Shown here in pieces: positions 8,556 to 16,698 of a DNA stretch of 64,000 bases. Origin of the DNA: Streptococcus sp. HMSC067H01 (lineage in GTDB: Bacteria; Bacillota; Bacilli; Lactobacillales; Streptococcaceae); contig NZ_KV817781.1 of NCBI RefSeq assembly GCF_001814775.1, forward strand, positions 110,155 through 174,154, written 5' to 3'. A program made the translations under genes and the position numbers. The notes beneath the pieces were generated by a model. It made no database searches and had not been told where the DNA came from. It saw nothing but the letters and a program-made list of their open reading frames with translations. Numbering within the stretch: the first letter of the stretch is position 1; each line of letters opens with the position of its first letter.

Positions 8556-8609
8556 AAGAAGCGTCAGGAGTTTTCACACAGCTTTTAGGGCGTGTTCAAC
8601 TCCTTTCAA
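8556..8609 (-). repeat. Decayed copy of the leader element
   Basis: On the minus strand this reads GAAAGGAGTTGAACACG, then AGCTGTGTGAAAACTCC and TGACGC. It resembles the deoD copies with the long internal arm deleted: AAAGGA, TGAACACG, CTGTGTAAAA and the closing CTCCGTCGC are all recognisable. It lies between the two copies of the 60-bp repeat. Confidence 0.45.
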
Positions 8610-8650
8610 AGAATGTAGAGTAGGTTTTTATACAGTAAAGGATACTTTAC

Positions 8651-8710
8651 AGAAATTAGTCCCGTGTTCAGTTACTTCTAGTAACCAAACTATCCTTTCT
8701 GTAGTTTAAA
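8651..8710 (-). repeat. 60-bp direct repeat, distal copy (partial leader element)
   Basis: 59 of 60 bases match 8485-8544. Downstream on the minus strand it continues into TATCCTTTACTG, which can pair with its own CAGAAAGGATA, so this copy has lost the long arm and would fold differently. The whole 353-base gap from 8383 to 8735 is filled by the leader element, this repeat pair and the decayed copy; no coding sequence is visible in it. Confidence 0.9.
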
Positions 8711-8735
8711 GTTTTGAATTGTGTTCTTTATTTTC

Positions 8736-9554
8736 TTAGTGATTTAGAAGGTTTTCCTCAGCATACTCAATCATCTTCTCAGCCACTTCTTTTTCATACT
8801 TAAAGCCCATCTTTTGAGCAAGATATTGAGCTTCCTGGTGGAAAAATTCCATGGTTGCTAATAAAGACTGAGTAATTTTGTCTAAACTTGAAAAATCAAG
8901 AAGAGCAGAGAATTCCTTCTCCTTCTCAATTGGCAAGTAGTTAAAGAGGTACTTGTAATTTTTACCGATGTCGACTGTTCCCCTATCACTTGCAACCTGC
9001 CAAGCCAATACTTTTAACAATTCCTGCTGACAAATACCGTAGAGATGATCGGTCGAATAAATGACTTGCTTACGACAAATTCCTTTGACCACGTAGGTTG
9101 ACACCCACCAAAATTCATTGCAAGTTTTTTCAAAATCCGAATTACTAGCTGGATGTATCCAAAAACGCTCTGGACTTGGAGAATAGGACTCAAACAAGCT
9201 CTTCTCGTCTATTAAAACTGTATAAGCAGCTTCGCTATCTACCCATTCTTTCATGTGTTCTTTTGGGCAGAGGGTTAGATCAATTCGATTACCATCTTCA
9301 AAAAGCATGAGGTAGAGACGACGGTTTCCTAGGATATTATGCTGCTCAATCAGACGATCGCCAAACTGATCCAGCCAGGACAAGTCTGAAATTAGTTCTT
9401 CAAAATTCTCAACGACATAAACAACATCATAATCCTGAAACTCATCTTTTGGTGCTTTTGTATCAGTACGTGAACCAGATAGTGCAACAGCATCAACCTG
9501 TAATTTTTTAGCTATTTGTAAAATCAGTCCCAGTATTTCCTGGTCAGTTCTCAT
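8736..9554 (-). CDS. ANT(6)-like aminoglycoside nucleotidyltransferase family protein
   Basis: 272-residue protein that reads as a homologue of streptomycin 6-adenylyltransferase (AadE/ANT(6)). The nucleotidyltransferase motif GSRTDT (27-32) with DYDVVYVV (43-50), LMLFEDGNRIDLTL (83-96) and CNEFWWVSTYVVKG (about 145-158) follow the AadE pattern. Catalytic Asp residues of the G-S-x10-D-x-D type are present. It overlaps the upstream membrane gene by 11 bases and is followed by the parC leader. Nothing mobile is nearby, so it looks resident rather than newly acquired. Whether it modifies streptomycin or another small molecule is unknown. Confidence 0.85.
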   Translation of the reverse strand: MRTDQEILGLILQIAKKLQVDAVALSGSRTDTKAPKDEFQDYDVVYVVENFEELISDLSWLDQFGDRLIEQHNILGNRRLYLMLFEDGNRIDLTLCPKEHMKEWVDSEAAYTVLIDEKSLFESYSPSPERFWIHPASNSDFEKTCNEFWWVSTYVVKGICRKQVIYSTDHLYGICQQELLKVLAWQVASDRGTVDIGKNYKYLFNYLPIEKEKEFSALLDFSSLDKITQSLLATMEFFHQEAQYLAQKMGFKYEKEVAEKMIEYAEENLLNH

Positions 9555-10086
9555 GTGGTTCTTCCTCAGTGGTCTCTATGTTCTGAATATCAGCATCTTC
9601 TTTTCTTTGCTGAAGAAGCTTCTGAATTCTTTTTCTCTCTAACTCTCCGACTATAAATTGGATAATTGAACTGATTCCAAAAAGTGGTAGTAGTAACATA
9701 ATTCCCATTTCTTCCGTCAGCATTAAAAATAGGAAGTTAATAATCGAAAATATTGCTAAAAACCAGGCATTTATCTTAAGAAATTTTGAGTAACCACTAG
9801 GATAATGTTTGATATGTTTATTGCTCTTATAAATAGCTGTGAATCCAAAAGCAAGGCTCACTGGTGTGAAAATATAAAAATCAAAAACATAGAAGAGCAA
9901 ACCTGCATAAGGATTAGACCTTAAAGGATTATCAAATAAAAAGACACCTGTGGTTACTATAGTTAATAGCAAGAATTCAAGAAAGCGAATTTTCTCAGGT
10001 TTTCCTGGTTTAGCAATCATATACGTAACTACACATAGAGCCAGGACAATCACAAGAAAAGGAGTATCGGACAATATACTTATCAT
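9544..10086 (-). CDS. Hypothetical membrane protein
   Basis: 180 residues with about five hydrophobic segments (about 8-25, 35-52, 63-83, 107-122 and 125-148), then a charged tail rich in Lys, Arg and Glu that probably lies in the cytosol. I do not recognise a family. It overlaps the ANT(6)-like gene by 11 bases, so the two are translationally coupled and may function together. It lies 51 bases after the DUF1232 gene. Confidence 0.7.
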   Translation of the reverse strand: MISILSDTPFLVIVLALCVVTYMIAKPGKPEKIRFLEFLLLTIVTTGVFLFDNPLRSNPYAGLLFYVFDFYIFTPVSLAFGFTAIYKSNKHIKHYPSGYSKFLKINAWFLAIFSIINFLFLMLTEEMGIMLLLPLFGISSIIQFIVGELERKRIQKLLQQRKEDADIQNIETTEEEPHEN

Positions 10087-10137
10087 GATTTATACCTCTT
10101 TTAGAGATCTAAAATTAAGAACTATAGACGATTTTTT

Positions 10138-10545
10138 TCAAATCAATCCTTGAGTCTGACGCCATTTATCAAAGTTTTCAATGTCTGTCTTGACCATATT
10201 CATACAAAGTCCTAGAACCGCCATATCGTCCAAGTAACCTGCTAGCGGAATGAAATCAGGAAAAATATCAATAGGAGCAAGGAAATAAATAAGTGCGCTT
10301 AAAACAGCTAAAATAGTCCCATAAGGAACCGTTGTATATTTCCCTTGAACATAATTTTTCACTAAAGAAATCATGACTGGGATCATTGTAAATTTCTTAC
10401 CAACCAATGGCATCTCTTTAATTTTTTGCTCCAAACGGTACAAAAAATCATCTAATTCATCTTTATCGTTTAATAATGTCTCAGATTGCGCATAACCACT
10501 TTCAAGAGCTTCTTTAACTTGCTCTTCACTTAGATTTTCAGACAT
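10138..10545 (-). CDS. DUF1232 (YkvA-like) small membrane protein
   Basis: 135 residues. The C-terminal half carries the DUF1232 core: TVPYGTILAVLSALIYFLAP (about 77-96), then IDIFPDFIPLAGYLDDMAVL (about 97-116), the usual D-x-x-P-D-F-x-P-x-x-G-x-x-D-D signature. The N-terminal half is acidic and helical. It lies 33 bases downstream of parE, probably co-transcribed. No biochemical function is established for this family. Confidence 0.85.
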   Translation of the reverse strand: MSENLSEEQVKEALESGYAQSETLLNDKDELDDFLYRLEQKIKEMPLVGKKFTMIPVMISLVKNYVQGKYTTVPYGTILAVLSALIYFLAPIDIFPDFIPLAGYLDDMAVLGLCMNMVKTDIENFDKWRQTQGLI

Positions 10546-10578
10546 ATCTTGTCCTCCATTTGTATTTATATCCTAATT

Positions 10579-12522
10579 TTAAAACACTGTTGCTTCTTCT
10601 AAAGTAAACTTGACATTATCTTCAATCCACTTACGGCGTGGTTCGACTTTATCTCCCATGAGGACATTGACGCGGCGTTCTGCGCGTGCTAAATCCTCAA
10701 TCGTGACACGGATGAGGGTACGAGTTTCTGGGTTCATGGTTGTTTCCCAGAGTTGGTCTGCATTCATCTCACCAAGACCTTTATATCGTTGGAGAGTGGC
10801 TCCTTTGCCAAACTGCTTACGGAGTTCTTCCAGTTCTCCGTCTGTCCAAGCATAGGCCACTTCTTCTTTCTTGCCTTTACCTTTGGACATCTTGTAAAGA
10901 GGTGGAAGGGCGATATAGACATGTCCTGCCTCGACTAGTGGACGCATGTAGCGATAAAAGAATGTTAAGAGAAGGGTTTGAATGTGGGCACCATCGGTGT
11001 CCGCATCGGTCATGATAATGATCTTGTCATAGTTGGCATCTTCAAGAGAGAAGTCTGCCCCAACACCAGCACCGATGGTATAAATCATAGTGTTGATTTC
11101 TTCGTTTTTGAGGATATCTGCCATCTTGGCCTTGGCTGTATTGATGACCTTACCACGAAGTGGCAAGATAGCCTGGAACTTGCGGTCACGCCCTTGCTTG
11201 GCAGAGCCACCGGCAGAATCACCCTCAACAAGGTAGAGCTCGTTCTTAGCTGGATTTTTAGACTGGGCTGGCGTTAATTTACCAGAAAGTAAGCCCTTGT
11301 CTTTTTTATTTTTCTTACCATTTCGGCTCTCATCACGCGCTTTACGTGCTGCTTCACGGGCATCACGAGCCTTGATGGCTTTACGAATCAGATTCGAAGC
11401 TAATTCCCCATTTTCCATAAGGAAGAAGGTCAACTTATCCGCCACAATTCCATCCACAACAGGACGAGCCAATGGGCTTCCCAATTTGTCCTTAGTCTGT
11501 CCTTCAAACTGAAGATGCTCTTCCGGAACTAGGATAGAAAGAACAGCTGATAAACCTTCACGATAATCTGACCCTTCCAGATTTTTATCTTTTTCCTTGA
11601 GAAGCCCCGTCTTACGTGCATAGTCATTCATAACCTTGGTAATGGCTGACTTGAGTCCTGTCTCATGCGTTCCACCGTCTTTGGTACGGACGTTATTTAC
11701 AAAGGACAGAATGTTATCTGAAAATCCATCATTGTACTGGAGGGCTACTTCTACTTGGAAACCATTGTCTTCCCCTTCAAAGTATAGAACTGGTGTCAAG
11801 GTTTCCTTGTCTTCGTTGAGGTAGGAAACAAAGTCTTGTACCCCGTTCTCATAATGGAATTCAATTGCTTCATCTGTTCGCTTGTCCGTTAATGACAAGG
11901 TTACATTCTTCAAGAGAAAAGCTGACTCATTGAGACGCTCTGAAATGGTATTGTACTTGAAGTCTGTCGTAGAAAAGATACTGGCATCAGGCATGAAGGT
12001 CACTTTGGTACCTGTCTTAGATTTTGGTGCTGTACCAATTTTCTCCAAGGTAGTGACGGGCTTCCCACCATTTTCAAAACGTTGCTTGTAAACAGCCCCA
12101 TCACGAGTAATTTCTACCTCTAACCAACTAGAGAGGGCATTGACGACAGAAGATCCAACCCCGTGGAGACCACCTGATGTCTTATAACCACCCTGACCGA
12201 ATTTCCCTCCGGCGTGAAGGATGGTAAAGATAACCTCAACCGTTGGAATTCCCATAGCGTGCATTCCAGTCGGCATTCCACGTCCGTGGTCTTGAACTGT
12301 TAAACTTCCGTCTTTATTGATTGTCACATCGATGCGGTCACCAAATCCAGACAAGGCCTCATCGACCGCATTATCAACGATTTCCCAGACTAGGTGGTGG
12401 AGACCAGCACCATCGGTCGATCCGATATACATCCCTGGACGTTTACGGACCGCATCCAACCCTTCTAGCACCTGAATGGCGTCATCATTATAATTGTTAA
12501 TATTGATTTCCTTTTTTGACAC
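10579..12522 (-). CDS. parE: DNA topoisomerase IV subunit B
   Basis: ATPase subunit of topoisomerase IV, 647 residues, full length. The GHKL domain shows EIVDNAVDEA and the ATP-lid motif GGLHGVGSSVVNALS; the TOPRIM domain shows LVEGDSAGGSAKQGRDR and the DTDGAHIQ metal site. The start is GTG at 12522 with AGGAGG upstream. Quinolone-region residues in EGDSAG and GKVINT appear wild type, with Ile at the site often Val. It has its own promoter and heads a unit with the DUF1232, membrane and ANT(6)-like genes leading to parC. Confidence 0.97.
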   Translation of the reverse strand: MSKKEININNYNDDAIQVLEGLDAVRKRPGMYIGSTDGAGLHHLVWEIVDNAVDEALSGFGDRIDVTINKDGSLTVQDHGRGMPTGMHAMGIPTVEVIFTILHAGGKFGQGGYKTSGGLHGVGSSVVNALSSWLEVEITRDGAVYKQRFENGGKPVTTLEKIGTAPKSKTGTKVTFMPDASIFSTTDFKYNTISERLNESAFLLKNVTLSLTDKRTDEAIEFHYENGVQDFVSYLNEDKETLTPVLYFEGEDNGFQVEVALQYNDGFSDNILSFVNNVRTKDGGTHETGLKSAITKVMNDYARKTGLLKEKDKNLEGSDYREGLSAVLSILVPEEHLQFEGQTKDKLGSPLARPVVDGIVADKLTFFLMENGELASNLIRKAIKARDAREAARKARDESRNGKKNKKDKGLLSGKLTPAQSKNPAKNELYLVEGDSAGGSAKQGRDRKFQAILPLRGKVINTAKAKMADILKNEEINTMIYTIGAGVGADFSLEDANYDKIIIMTDADTDGAHIQTLLLTFFYRYMRPLVEAGHVYIALPPLYKMSKGKGKKEEVAYAWTDGELEELRKQFGKGATLQRYKGLGEMNADQLWETTMNPETRTLIRVTIEDLARAERRVNVLMGDKVEPRRKWIEDNVKFTLEEATVF

Positions 12523-12551
12523 AAGGAACCTCCTATTCGTTCATCTTTACT

Positions 12552-12580
12552 ATTTTACAGGTTTTCTAGGGATTTTGCAA
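12552..12580 (-). promoter_or_regulatory. Promoter of parE
   Basis: Minus-strand -35 TTGCAA (12575-12580), 17-base spacer, -10 TAAAAT (12552-12557), about 30 bases upstream of the GTG start. Confidence 0.65.
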
Positions 12581-12623
12581 AATTTTTCTAATTGAGCAGA
12601 TTTGAACTCAATTGTTTATTCCT

Positions 12624-12656
12624 CAAAAAAAGAAACCAAGACGAGAGTCTCAGTTT
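12624..12656 (-). terminator. Terminator of the amino-acid ABC operon
   Basis: Stem AACTGAGAC / GTCTTGGTT (one G-T pair) and a 4-base loop, followed by TTCTTTTTTT on the minus strand. It overlaps the end of the substrate-binding protein gene. Confidence 0.8.
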
Positions 12657-13492
12657 TCTTTTCCTTTAACTTGACTTGTTGCAATATCTTCACCAAACCA
12701 TTTTTGGCTAATTTCTTGGAATTTTCCATCTTGATACAATTCCACAAAAGCTTGATTCAAATTCGCTAACAAGGTCTTATCAGCTGGTCTCACTCCAACT
12801 GCAAAAGACTCGCTCTCAAAACCAGCTGGAAAAATCTCATACTGGTCTAAAATTCCTTCAGTTTCAAGATAATAATTGGCGTAAACACGGTCTATTAAGA
12901 GGGCATCAATCCGATCATTTTGCAGGTCAATCAAGGCTTCTGTAAAACTTTGATATTGGTTTGCCTTCTTATCTTTTACAATATTTTTTAAGAGTTCTGG
13001 TTGGGCTTCGAAATCTATATAACCAGAAGATCCTGTCTGGGCACCCAAAACCTTGCCTGTCATATCAGACACTGATTGTATATTCTGAGATTTCTTAGAG
13101 ACTAGAACCTGCTGATTTTCCATGTAAGGAATGGTAAAAGCAACCTTCTCACGGCGTTCATCAGTCGCTGAATATCCATTCCAGATAGCATCAATGGTGC
13201 CGTTTTGAAGTTCTGTTTCCTTCATATCCCAATCAATGGGTTGAAACTGTACCTTGAAACCAAGTTTCTCAGAAACAGCCTGGGCTAAGTCAATATCAAA
13301 TCCGACATATTGGCCATTCTTTTCTTCAAACCCCATAGGAACAAAGGTATTGTCAAATCCAATAGTAATGCTTCCTTGTTGTTGGTATTTATCCCAATTA
13401 TCAACTTTGGGATCACTAGCTTTTTGTGTGCATCCTACTAGAAAAAAAGCAAGTAAGAATACCAAAACAAGGCTGATTTTCTTTCGATTCAT
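12650..13492 (-). CDS. Amino-acid ABC transporter substrate-binding lipoprotein
   Basis: 280-residue family 3 solute-binding protein. Signal peptide MNRKKISLVLVFLLAFFLVG with lipobox VGCT, so Cys21 is lipidated. Ligand-pocket hallmarks are visible: GFDNTFVPMGF (about 44-54), YVGFDIDLAQAV, WNGYSATDERREKV and GAQTGSSGY (about 150-158, the carboxylate/amino-group loop). The sequence resembles streptococcal polar amino-acid or cystine receptors; the exact ligand cannot be read. Last gene of a three-gene importer with the ATPase and permease upstream; its stop overlaps the operon terminator. Confidence 0.93.
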   Translation of the reverse strand: MNRKKISLVLVFLLAFFLVGCTQKASDPKVDNWDKYQQQGSITIGFDNTFVPMGFEEKNGQYVGFDIDLAQAVSEKLGFKVQFQPIDWDMKETELQNGTIDAIWNGYSATDERREKVAFTIPYMENQQVLVSKKSQNIQSVSDMTGKVLGAQTGSSGYIDFEAQPELLKNIVKDKKANQYQSFTEALIDLQNDRIDALLIDRVYANYYLETEGILDQYEIFPAGFESESFAVGVRPADKTLLANLNQAFVELYQDGKFQEISQKWFGEDIATSQVKGKEN

Positions 13493-13501
13493 CGATACCT
13501 C

Positions 13502-14131
13502 CTACTTAGGCTCTACTTTGAGAATCTGGTCAGCTATATTCTCTGCAAACTTGAGATCGTGAGTCACAACAATCTGAGTCATGCCTAATTCTCGATTTTG
13601 TAGAATTAGTTTTTCAACCTCAAGACGCAACTCTGGGTCAAGGGCTGAAGTTGGTTCGTCATAACCAATCACTTCAGGATCTATCATCATAGCGCGTGCT
13701 AAGGCAACCCGTTGCTTTTGACCACCAGATAATGAGTATGGATAAACATCTGCGTGAGCTTCGAGCCCCAGACGAGCGAGTAAGTCAGTTGCCTTCTTCT
13801 TGGCATCTGCTTCAGACATCCCAATAGTTTTGATGGGTGACAAAATCAAGTTCTCCATAACGGATAAGTGAGGAAAAAGCTGAAAATCTTGAAAAACAAA
13901 ACCTAACAAGTAGCGCTTTTCAAGTTCATTCAAAGGTAGGGAGTCTCCATTATAAAAAATCTCACCTGAATCAATGGTTTCAAGTCCAGCTAACATTCTA
14001 AGCAAGGTTGTCTTCCCACCACCAGAAGGTCCAACGATGGCCAAAATCTGCTTTTCAGGAATTGTCACATTAAAATTGGATAAAATTTCTTTTTTTCCAA
14101 ATTTTTTGCTGATATTTTTTAACTCTAACAT
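13502..14131 (-). CDS. Amino-acid ABC transporter ATPase
   Basis: 209 residues from ATG 14131 (MLELKNIS), chosen for its GGAGG ribosome site; an upstream in-frame start would add a segment overlapping the permease. Walker A GPSGGGKTT (about 35-43), ABC signature LSGGQKQR (about 131-138), Walker B EVIGYDEPTSALD and the H-loop VTHD are all intact. The aromatic-rich FVFQDFQLFPHLSV Q-loop is typical of polar amino-acid importers. The gene lies between the permease and the binding protein with short gaps (10 and 9 bases). Confidence 0.95.
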   Translation of the reverse strand: MLELKNISKKFGKKEILSNFNVTIPEKQILAIVGPSGGGKTTLLRMLAGLETIDSGEIFYNGDSLPLNELEKRYLLGFVFQDFQLFPHLSVMENLILSPIKTIGMSEADAKKKATDLLARLGLEAHADVYPYSLSGGQKQRVALARAMMIDPEVIGYDEPTSALDPELRLEVEKLILQNRELGMTQIVVTHDLKFAENIADQILKVEPK

Positions 14132-14141
14132 GGATAACCTC

Positions 14142-14783
14142 CTATCTATAGTAGCTAAACTTTTTCTCAAGTTTCTTAGCTATAATCGTAACAATACCAA
14201 TCATAAGCAGATAAATAGCTCCTGCTAGAAACATTGGAATCAAGCTGGCATCACGATTGGCTGCAGTTCGACTGGCTAGGATCAGATCAGAAATACCGAG
14301 TGCATAGACCAAAGAAGTATCTTTAACCAAACTCATAACCTCGTTAAATACACTTGGTAAAACAATCTTAGTGACCTGAGGCAAGATGATATAGCGAACG
14401 GTATCAAAAGGTTTCAATTTCAAGACCTTGGCGGCCTCGTATTGTCCCTGAGGAATAGTTGCAATTCCTCCACGGAATATTTCTGCAAAGTAGGCTGCAT
14501 AATTAAGCGTGAAGGCAATAATCACTGCTGGTACCCGATCTAGTCGAATCCCGATACTTGGTAGGACATAATAAATAAAAATTAGTTGCAAAAGTAAGGG
14601 TGTCCCACGCATTATCCAGATATAAATGTCAATTATATAATGGAGGGGTTTCCAATGAACCTGTAAACAAAAGGCAATGATGATACCTAGAGGGATTGAA
14701 AAGAGCAAGACCAGTGCAAATACTTGTAAAGTCATTGTCGCACCGCTCAATAAACTTGGTAATATCTCAAATATGTAAGACAT
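14142..14783 (-). CDS. Amino-acid ABC transporter permease
   Basis: 213 residues from ATG 14783 (MSYIFEIL), chosen because AGGAGG lies 6 bases upstream and the promoter -10 lies at 14812-14817, which excludes the longer reading. About five membrane segments; MRGTPLLLQLIFIYYV and the EAA coupling loop QYEAAKVLKLKPFDTVRYIILPQ are typical of the His/Glu/Gln/Cys permease family (three-letter codes for the transported amino acids). First gene of the importer operon, divergent from plsY. One permease gene only, so it probably acts as a homodimer. Confidence 0.94.
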   Translation of the reverse strand: MSYIFEILPSLLSGATMTLQVFALVLLFSIPLGIIIAFCLQVHWKPLHYIIDIYIWIMRGTPLLLQLIFIYYVLPSIGIRLDRVPAVIIAFTLNYAAYFAEIFRGGIATIPQGQYEAAKVLKLKPFDTVRYIILPQVTKIVLPSVFNEVMSLVKDTSLVYALGISDLILASRTAANRDASLIPMFLAGAIYLLMIGIVTIIAKKLEKKFSYYR

Positions 14784-14811
14784 AGTCCACCTCCTAAAAA
14801 TAATTGTTCCC

Positions 14812-14839
14812 ATTATAGCATAAATAAACATAAACACAA
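14812..14839 (-). promoter_or_regulatory. Promoter of the amino-acid ABC operon
   Basis: Minus-strand -35 TTGTGT (14834-14839), 16-base spacer, -10 TATAAT (14812-14817). Confidence 0.7.
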
Positions 14840-14840
14840 G

Positions 14841-14855
14841 ATATTTCTGAAATTT
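14841..14855. promoter_or_regulatory. Possible CodY box upstream of the amino-acid ABC operon
   Basis: ATATTTCTGAAATTT matches 12 of 15 positions of the CodY consensus and lies one base upstream of the -35. The TTTCTGAAA core is perfect. Position and gene type fit CodY repression, but 12 of 15 in AT-rich DNA could be chance. Confidence 0.4.
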
Positions 14856-14988
14856 TCATGATTTTTCACTCATTCACTATCAGATTCTGTAGAAAAATCA
14901 CTATTTTTATCGAAAATTTCACTTCTAAGACAAATACTTCAGATGTCACAAAATGAGAAGAGATTCCTTCCGCTTCTCACCAATTTCA

Positions 14989-14997
14989 TGGTATAAT
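14989..14997 (+). promoter_or_regulatory. Extended -10 promoter of plsY
   Basis: TGGTATAAT: a perfect -10 TATAAT (14992-14997) preceded by the TG of an extended -10. There is no good -35. Initiation six or seven bases downstream falls at the plsY start codon itself, so the mRNA is probably leaderless. Confidence 0.7.
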
Positions 14998-15003
14998 AGA
15001 TGC

Positions 15004-15645
15004 ATGATGACAATAGTATTATTAATTTTAGCCTATCTGCTGGGGTCAATCCCTTCAGGACTTTGGATTGGACTAGCCTTCTTTAAGATAAATTTACGTG
15101 AACATGGTTCTGGCAATACTGGAACAACCAATACCTTCCGTATTTTAGGTAAAAAAGCGGGTATGGCAACCTTCGTGATTGACTTTTTCAAAGGAACCAT
15201 CGCAACCCTACTTCCCCTTATCTTTCAAGTTCAAGGTGTCTCCCCTTTAGTCTTTGGCCTTTTAGCTGTGATTGGGCATACCTTCCCGGTATTTGCAGGA
15301 TTTAAAGGAGGAAAGGCTGTCGCAACTAGTGCTGGAGTCATTTTCGGATTTGCTCCTCTATTTTGCCTCTATCTAGCAGTTGTCTTCTTTGGAACTCTAT
15401 ATCTAGGAAGCATGATTTCTCTCTCTAGTGTTACTGCTGCCCTTGCTGCTGTTTTGGGAGCTCTAATTTTTCCACTCTTCGGCTTTATCTTAAGTAATTA
15501 CGATCTCCTCTTCACTCTTATTATCATAACACTCGCGGGAATTGTAATCATACGTCATAAGGATAATATCAATCGTATTCAAAACAAAACCGAGAACCTA
15601 GTTCCTTGGGGGCTAAATATCACCCATCAAAAACCTAAAAAATAG
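15004..15645 (+). CDS. plsY: Acyl-phosphate:glycerol-3-phosphate acyltransferase
   Basis: 213-residue integral membrane acyltransferase that makes lysophosphatidic acid from acyl-phosphate, the first step of phospholipid synthesis with PlsX. Family motifs are visible: LGSIPSGLW (about 12-20), [10 protein letters not shown] (about 35-44), [18 protein letters not shown] (about 96-113) and the C-terminal RHKDNINRI. Start at ATG 15004 gives the pneumococcal length; a second ATG follows at once. There is no Shine-Dalgarno sequence, because the promoter -10 ends only six bases upstream. Single-gene unit, divergent from the amino-acid importer. Confidence 0.96.
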   Translation: MMTIVLLILAYLLGSIPSGLWIGLAFFKINLREHGSGNTGTTNTFRILGKKAGMATFVIDFFKGTIATLLPLIFQVQGVSPLVFGLLAVIGHTFPVFAGFKGGKAVATSAGVIFGFAPLFCLYLAVVFFGTLYLGSMISLSSVTAALAAVLGALIFPLFGFILSNYDLLFTLIIITLAGIVIIRHKDNINRIQNKTENLVPWGLNITHQKPKK

Positions 15646-15699
15646 AGAAGAGGATGGGATATAAAAATGAAGTTTTCGCCAGATTTTCATTTCAAACAC

Positions 15700-15737
15700 T
15701 AAAAAACGAGGTCGGGATTTTTCCCAGCCTCGTTTGT
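15700..15737 (-). terminator. Bidirectional terminator between plsY and the nucleoside ABC operon
   Basis: Imperfect stem AAACGAGGTCGGGA / TCCCAGCCTCGTTT, with A-rich 5' and T-rich 3' flanks, so it can stop transcription from both sides. Its stem resembles that at 34065-34100, a common mitis-group terminator style. Confidence 0.75.
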
Positions 15738-15739
15738 GT

Positions 15740-16696
15740 TTATTTAGATTTGATATAGTTGATACCATCCGCCTTCGGCGCAACAGCTTTTCCAAAGAAG
15801 GCTGCTAGGACGACGATGGTCAAGAGATATGGTGCAATCTGCAAGTAAACAGTTGGAACTCCTTGTAAGAAAGGAAGTTGTGAACCAATAACTGCCAAAC
15901 TCTGTGATAGTCCGAAGAAGAGACTTGAAAGCATAGCTCCGACAGGATTCCACTTCCCAAAGATCATAGCTGCAAGAGCAATAAATCCTGGTCCTACAAT
16001 CGTTGTAACTGAGAAATTGACGGAAATTGACTGAGCATAGATAGCTCCTCCGATTCCCCCAAGGAAACCTGAAATCACAACTCCAAGATATCTCATCTTG
16101 TAGACATTGATTCCCAATGTATCCGCTGCTTGTGGATGTTCACCAACTGAACGAAGGCGAAGTCCAAAGCGAGTCTTAAAGAGGATAAACCAAGCTAGGA
16201 ATGAGAAAGCAATTGCAAGGTAACCAAGTAAACTGGTTGACTTGAAGAAGATATCTCCTAGAAATGGAATATTGGCCAAGACTGGGAAATCAAAACGTCC
16301 AAAGGTTTGAACCAAGTTGTCCGTCTGCCCCTTGTTATAGAGGACTTTTACCAAGAAAACAGCCAAGGCTGGCGCCATCAAGTTAAGTACGGTACCACTG
16401 ACAACATGGTCGGCACGGAAATGAACTGTAGCCACTGCGTGAATGAGCGAGAAGATAGCTCCGACTAATCCACCAACTAGAAGAGCCAACCAAGGAGTCG
16501 CTGCTCCTAAATCTTGAGCAAATTCAAGGTTAAAAACAACTCCAGAAAAGGCACCCATGACCATGATTCCTTCAAGACCAACGTTAACAACTCCACCACG
16601 TTCAGAGAAAACTCCTCCGATACTTGTGAAAATAAGTGGTGCTGAGTAAATCAACATTGAAGAAACCATAAGGGTTAACATTGTTGTAATCGACAT
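15740..16696 (-). CDS. Nucleoside ABC transporter permease 2
   Basis: 318-residue membrane permease of the BPD_transp_2 family, with about nine segments. The GGVFSERGGVVNVGLEGIMV motif (about 27-46) is a hallmark of the nucleoside/BmpA-linked permeases (YufQ/NupC type), followed by RADHVVSGTVLNL. It ends an operon with a second permease (2-base gap), an ATPase with two ABC cassettes and the PnrA lipoprotein. Its role is purine or general nucleoside uptake across the membrane. Confidence 0.93.
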   Translation of the reverse strand: MSITTMLTLMVSSMLIYSAPLIFTSIGGVFSERGGVVNVGLEGIMVMGAFSGVVFNLEFAQDLGAATPWLALLVGGLVGAIFSLIHAVATVHFRADHVVSGTVLNLMAPALAVFLVKVLYNKGQTDNLVQTFGRFDFPVLANIPFLGDIFFKSTSLLGYLAIAFSFLAWFILFKTRFGLRLRSVGEHPQAADTLGINVYKMRYLGVVISGFLGGIGGAIYAQSISVNFSVTTIVGPGFIALAAMIFGKWNPVGAMLSSLFFGLSQSLAVIGSQLPFLQGVPTVYLQIAPYLLTIVVLAAFFGKAVAPKADGINYIKSK

Positions 16697-16698
16697 CC

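Noticed and set aside
12531-12538. Second cin-box near parE (AACGAATA on the minus strand)
   Set aside because: One mismatch in the core and already within the leader of a normal sigma-A promoter.
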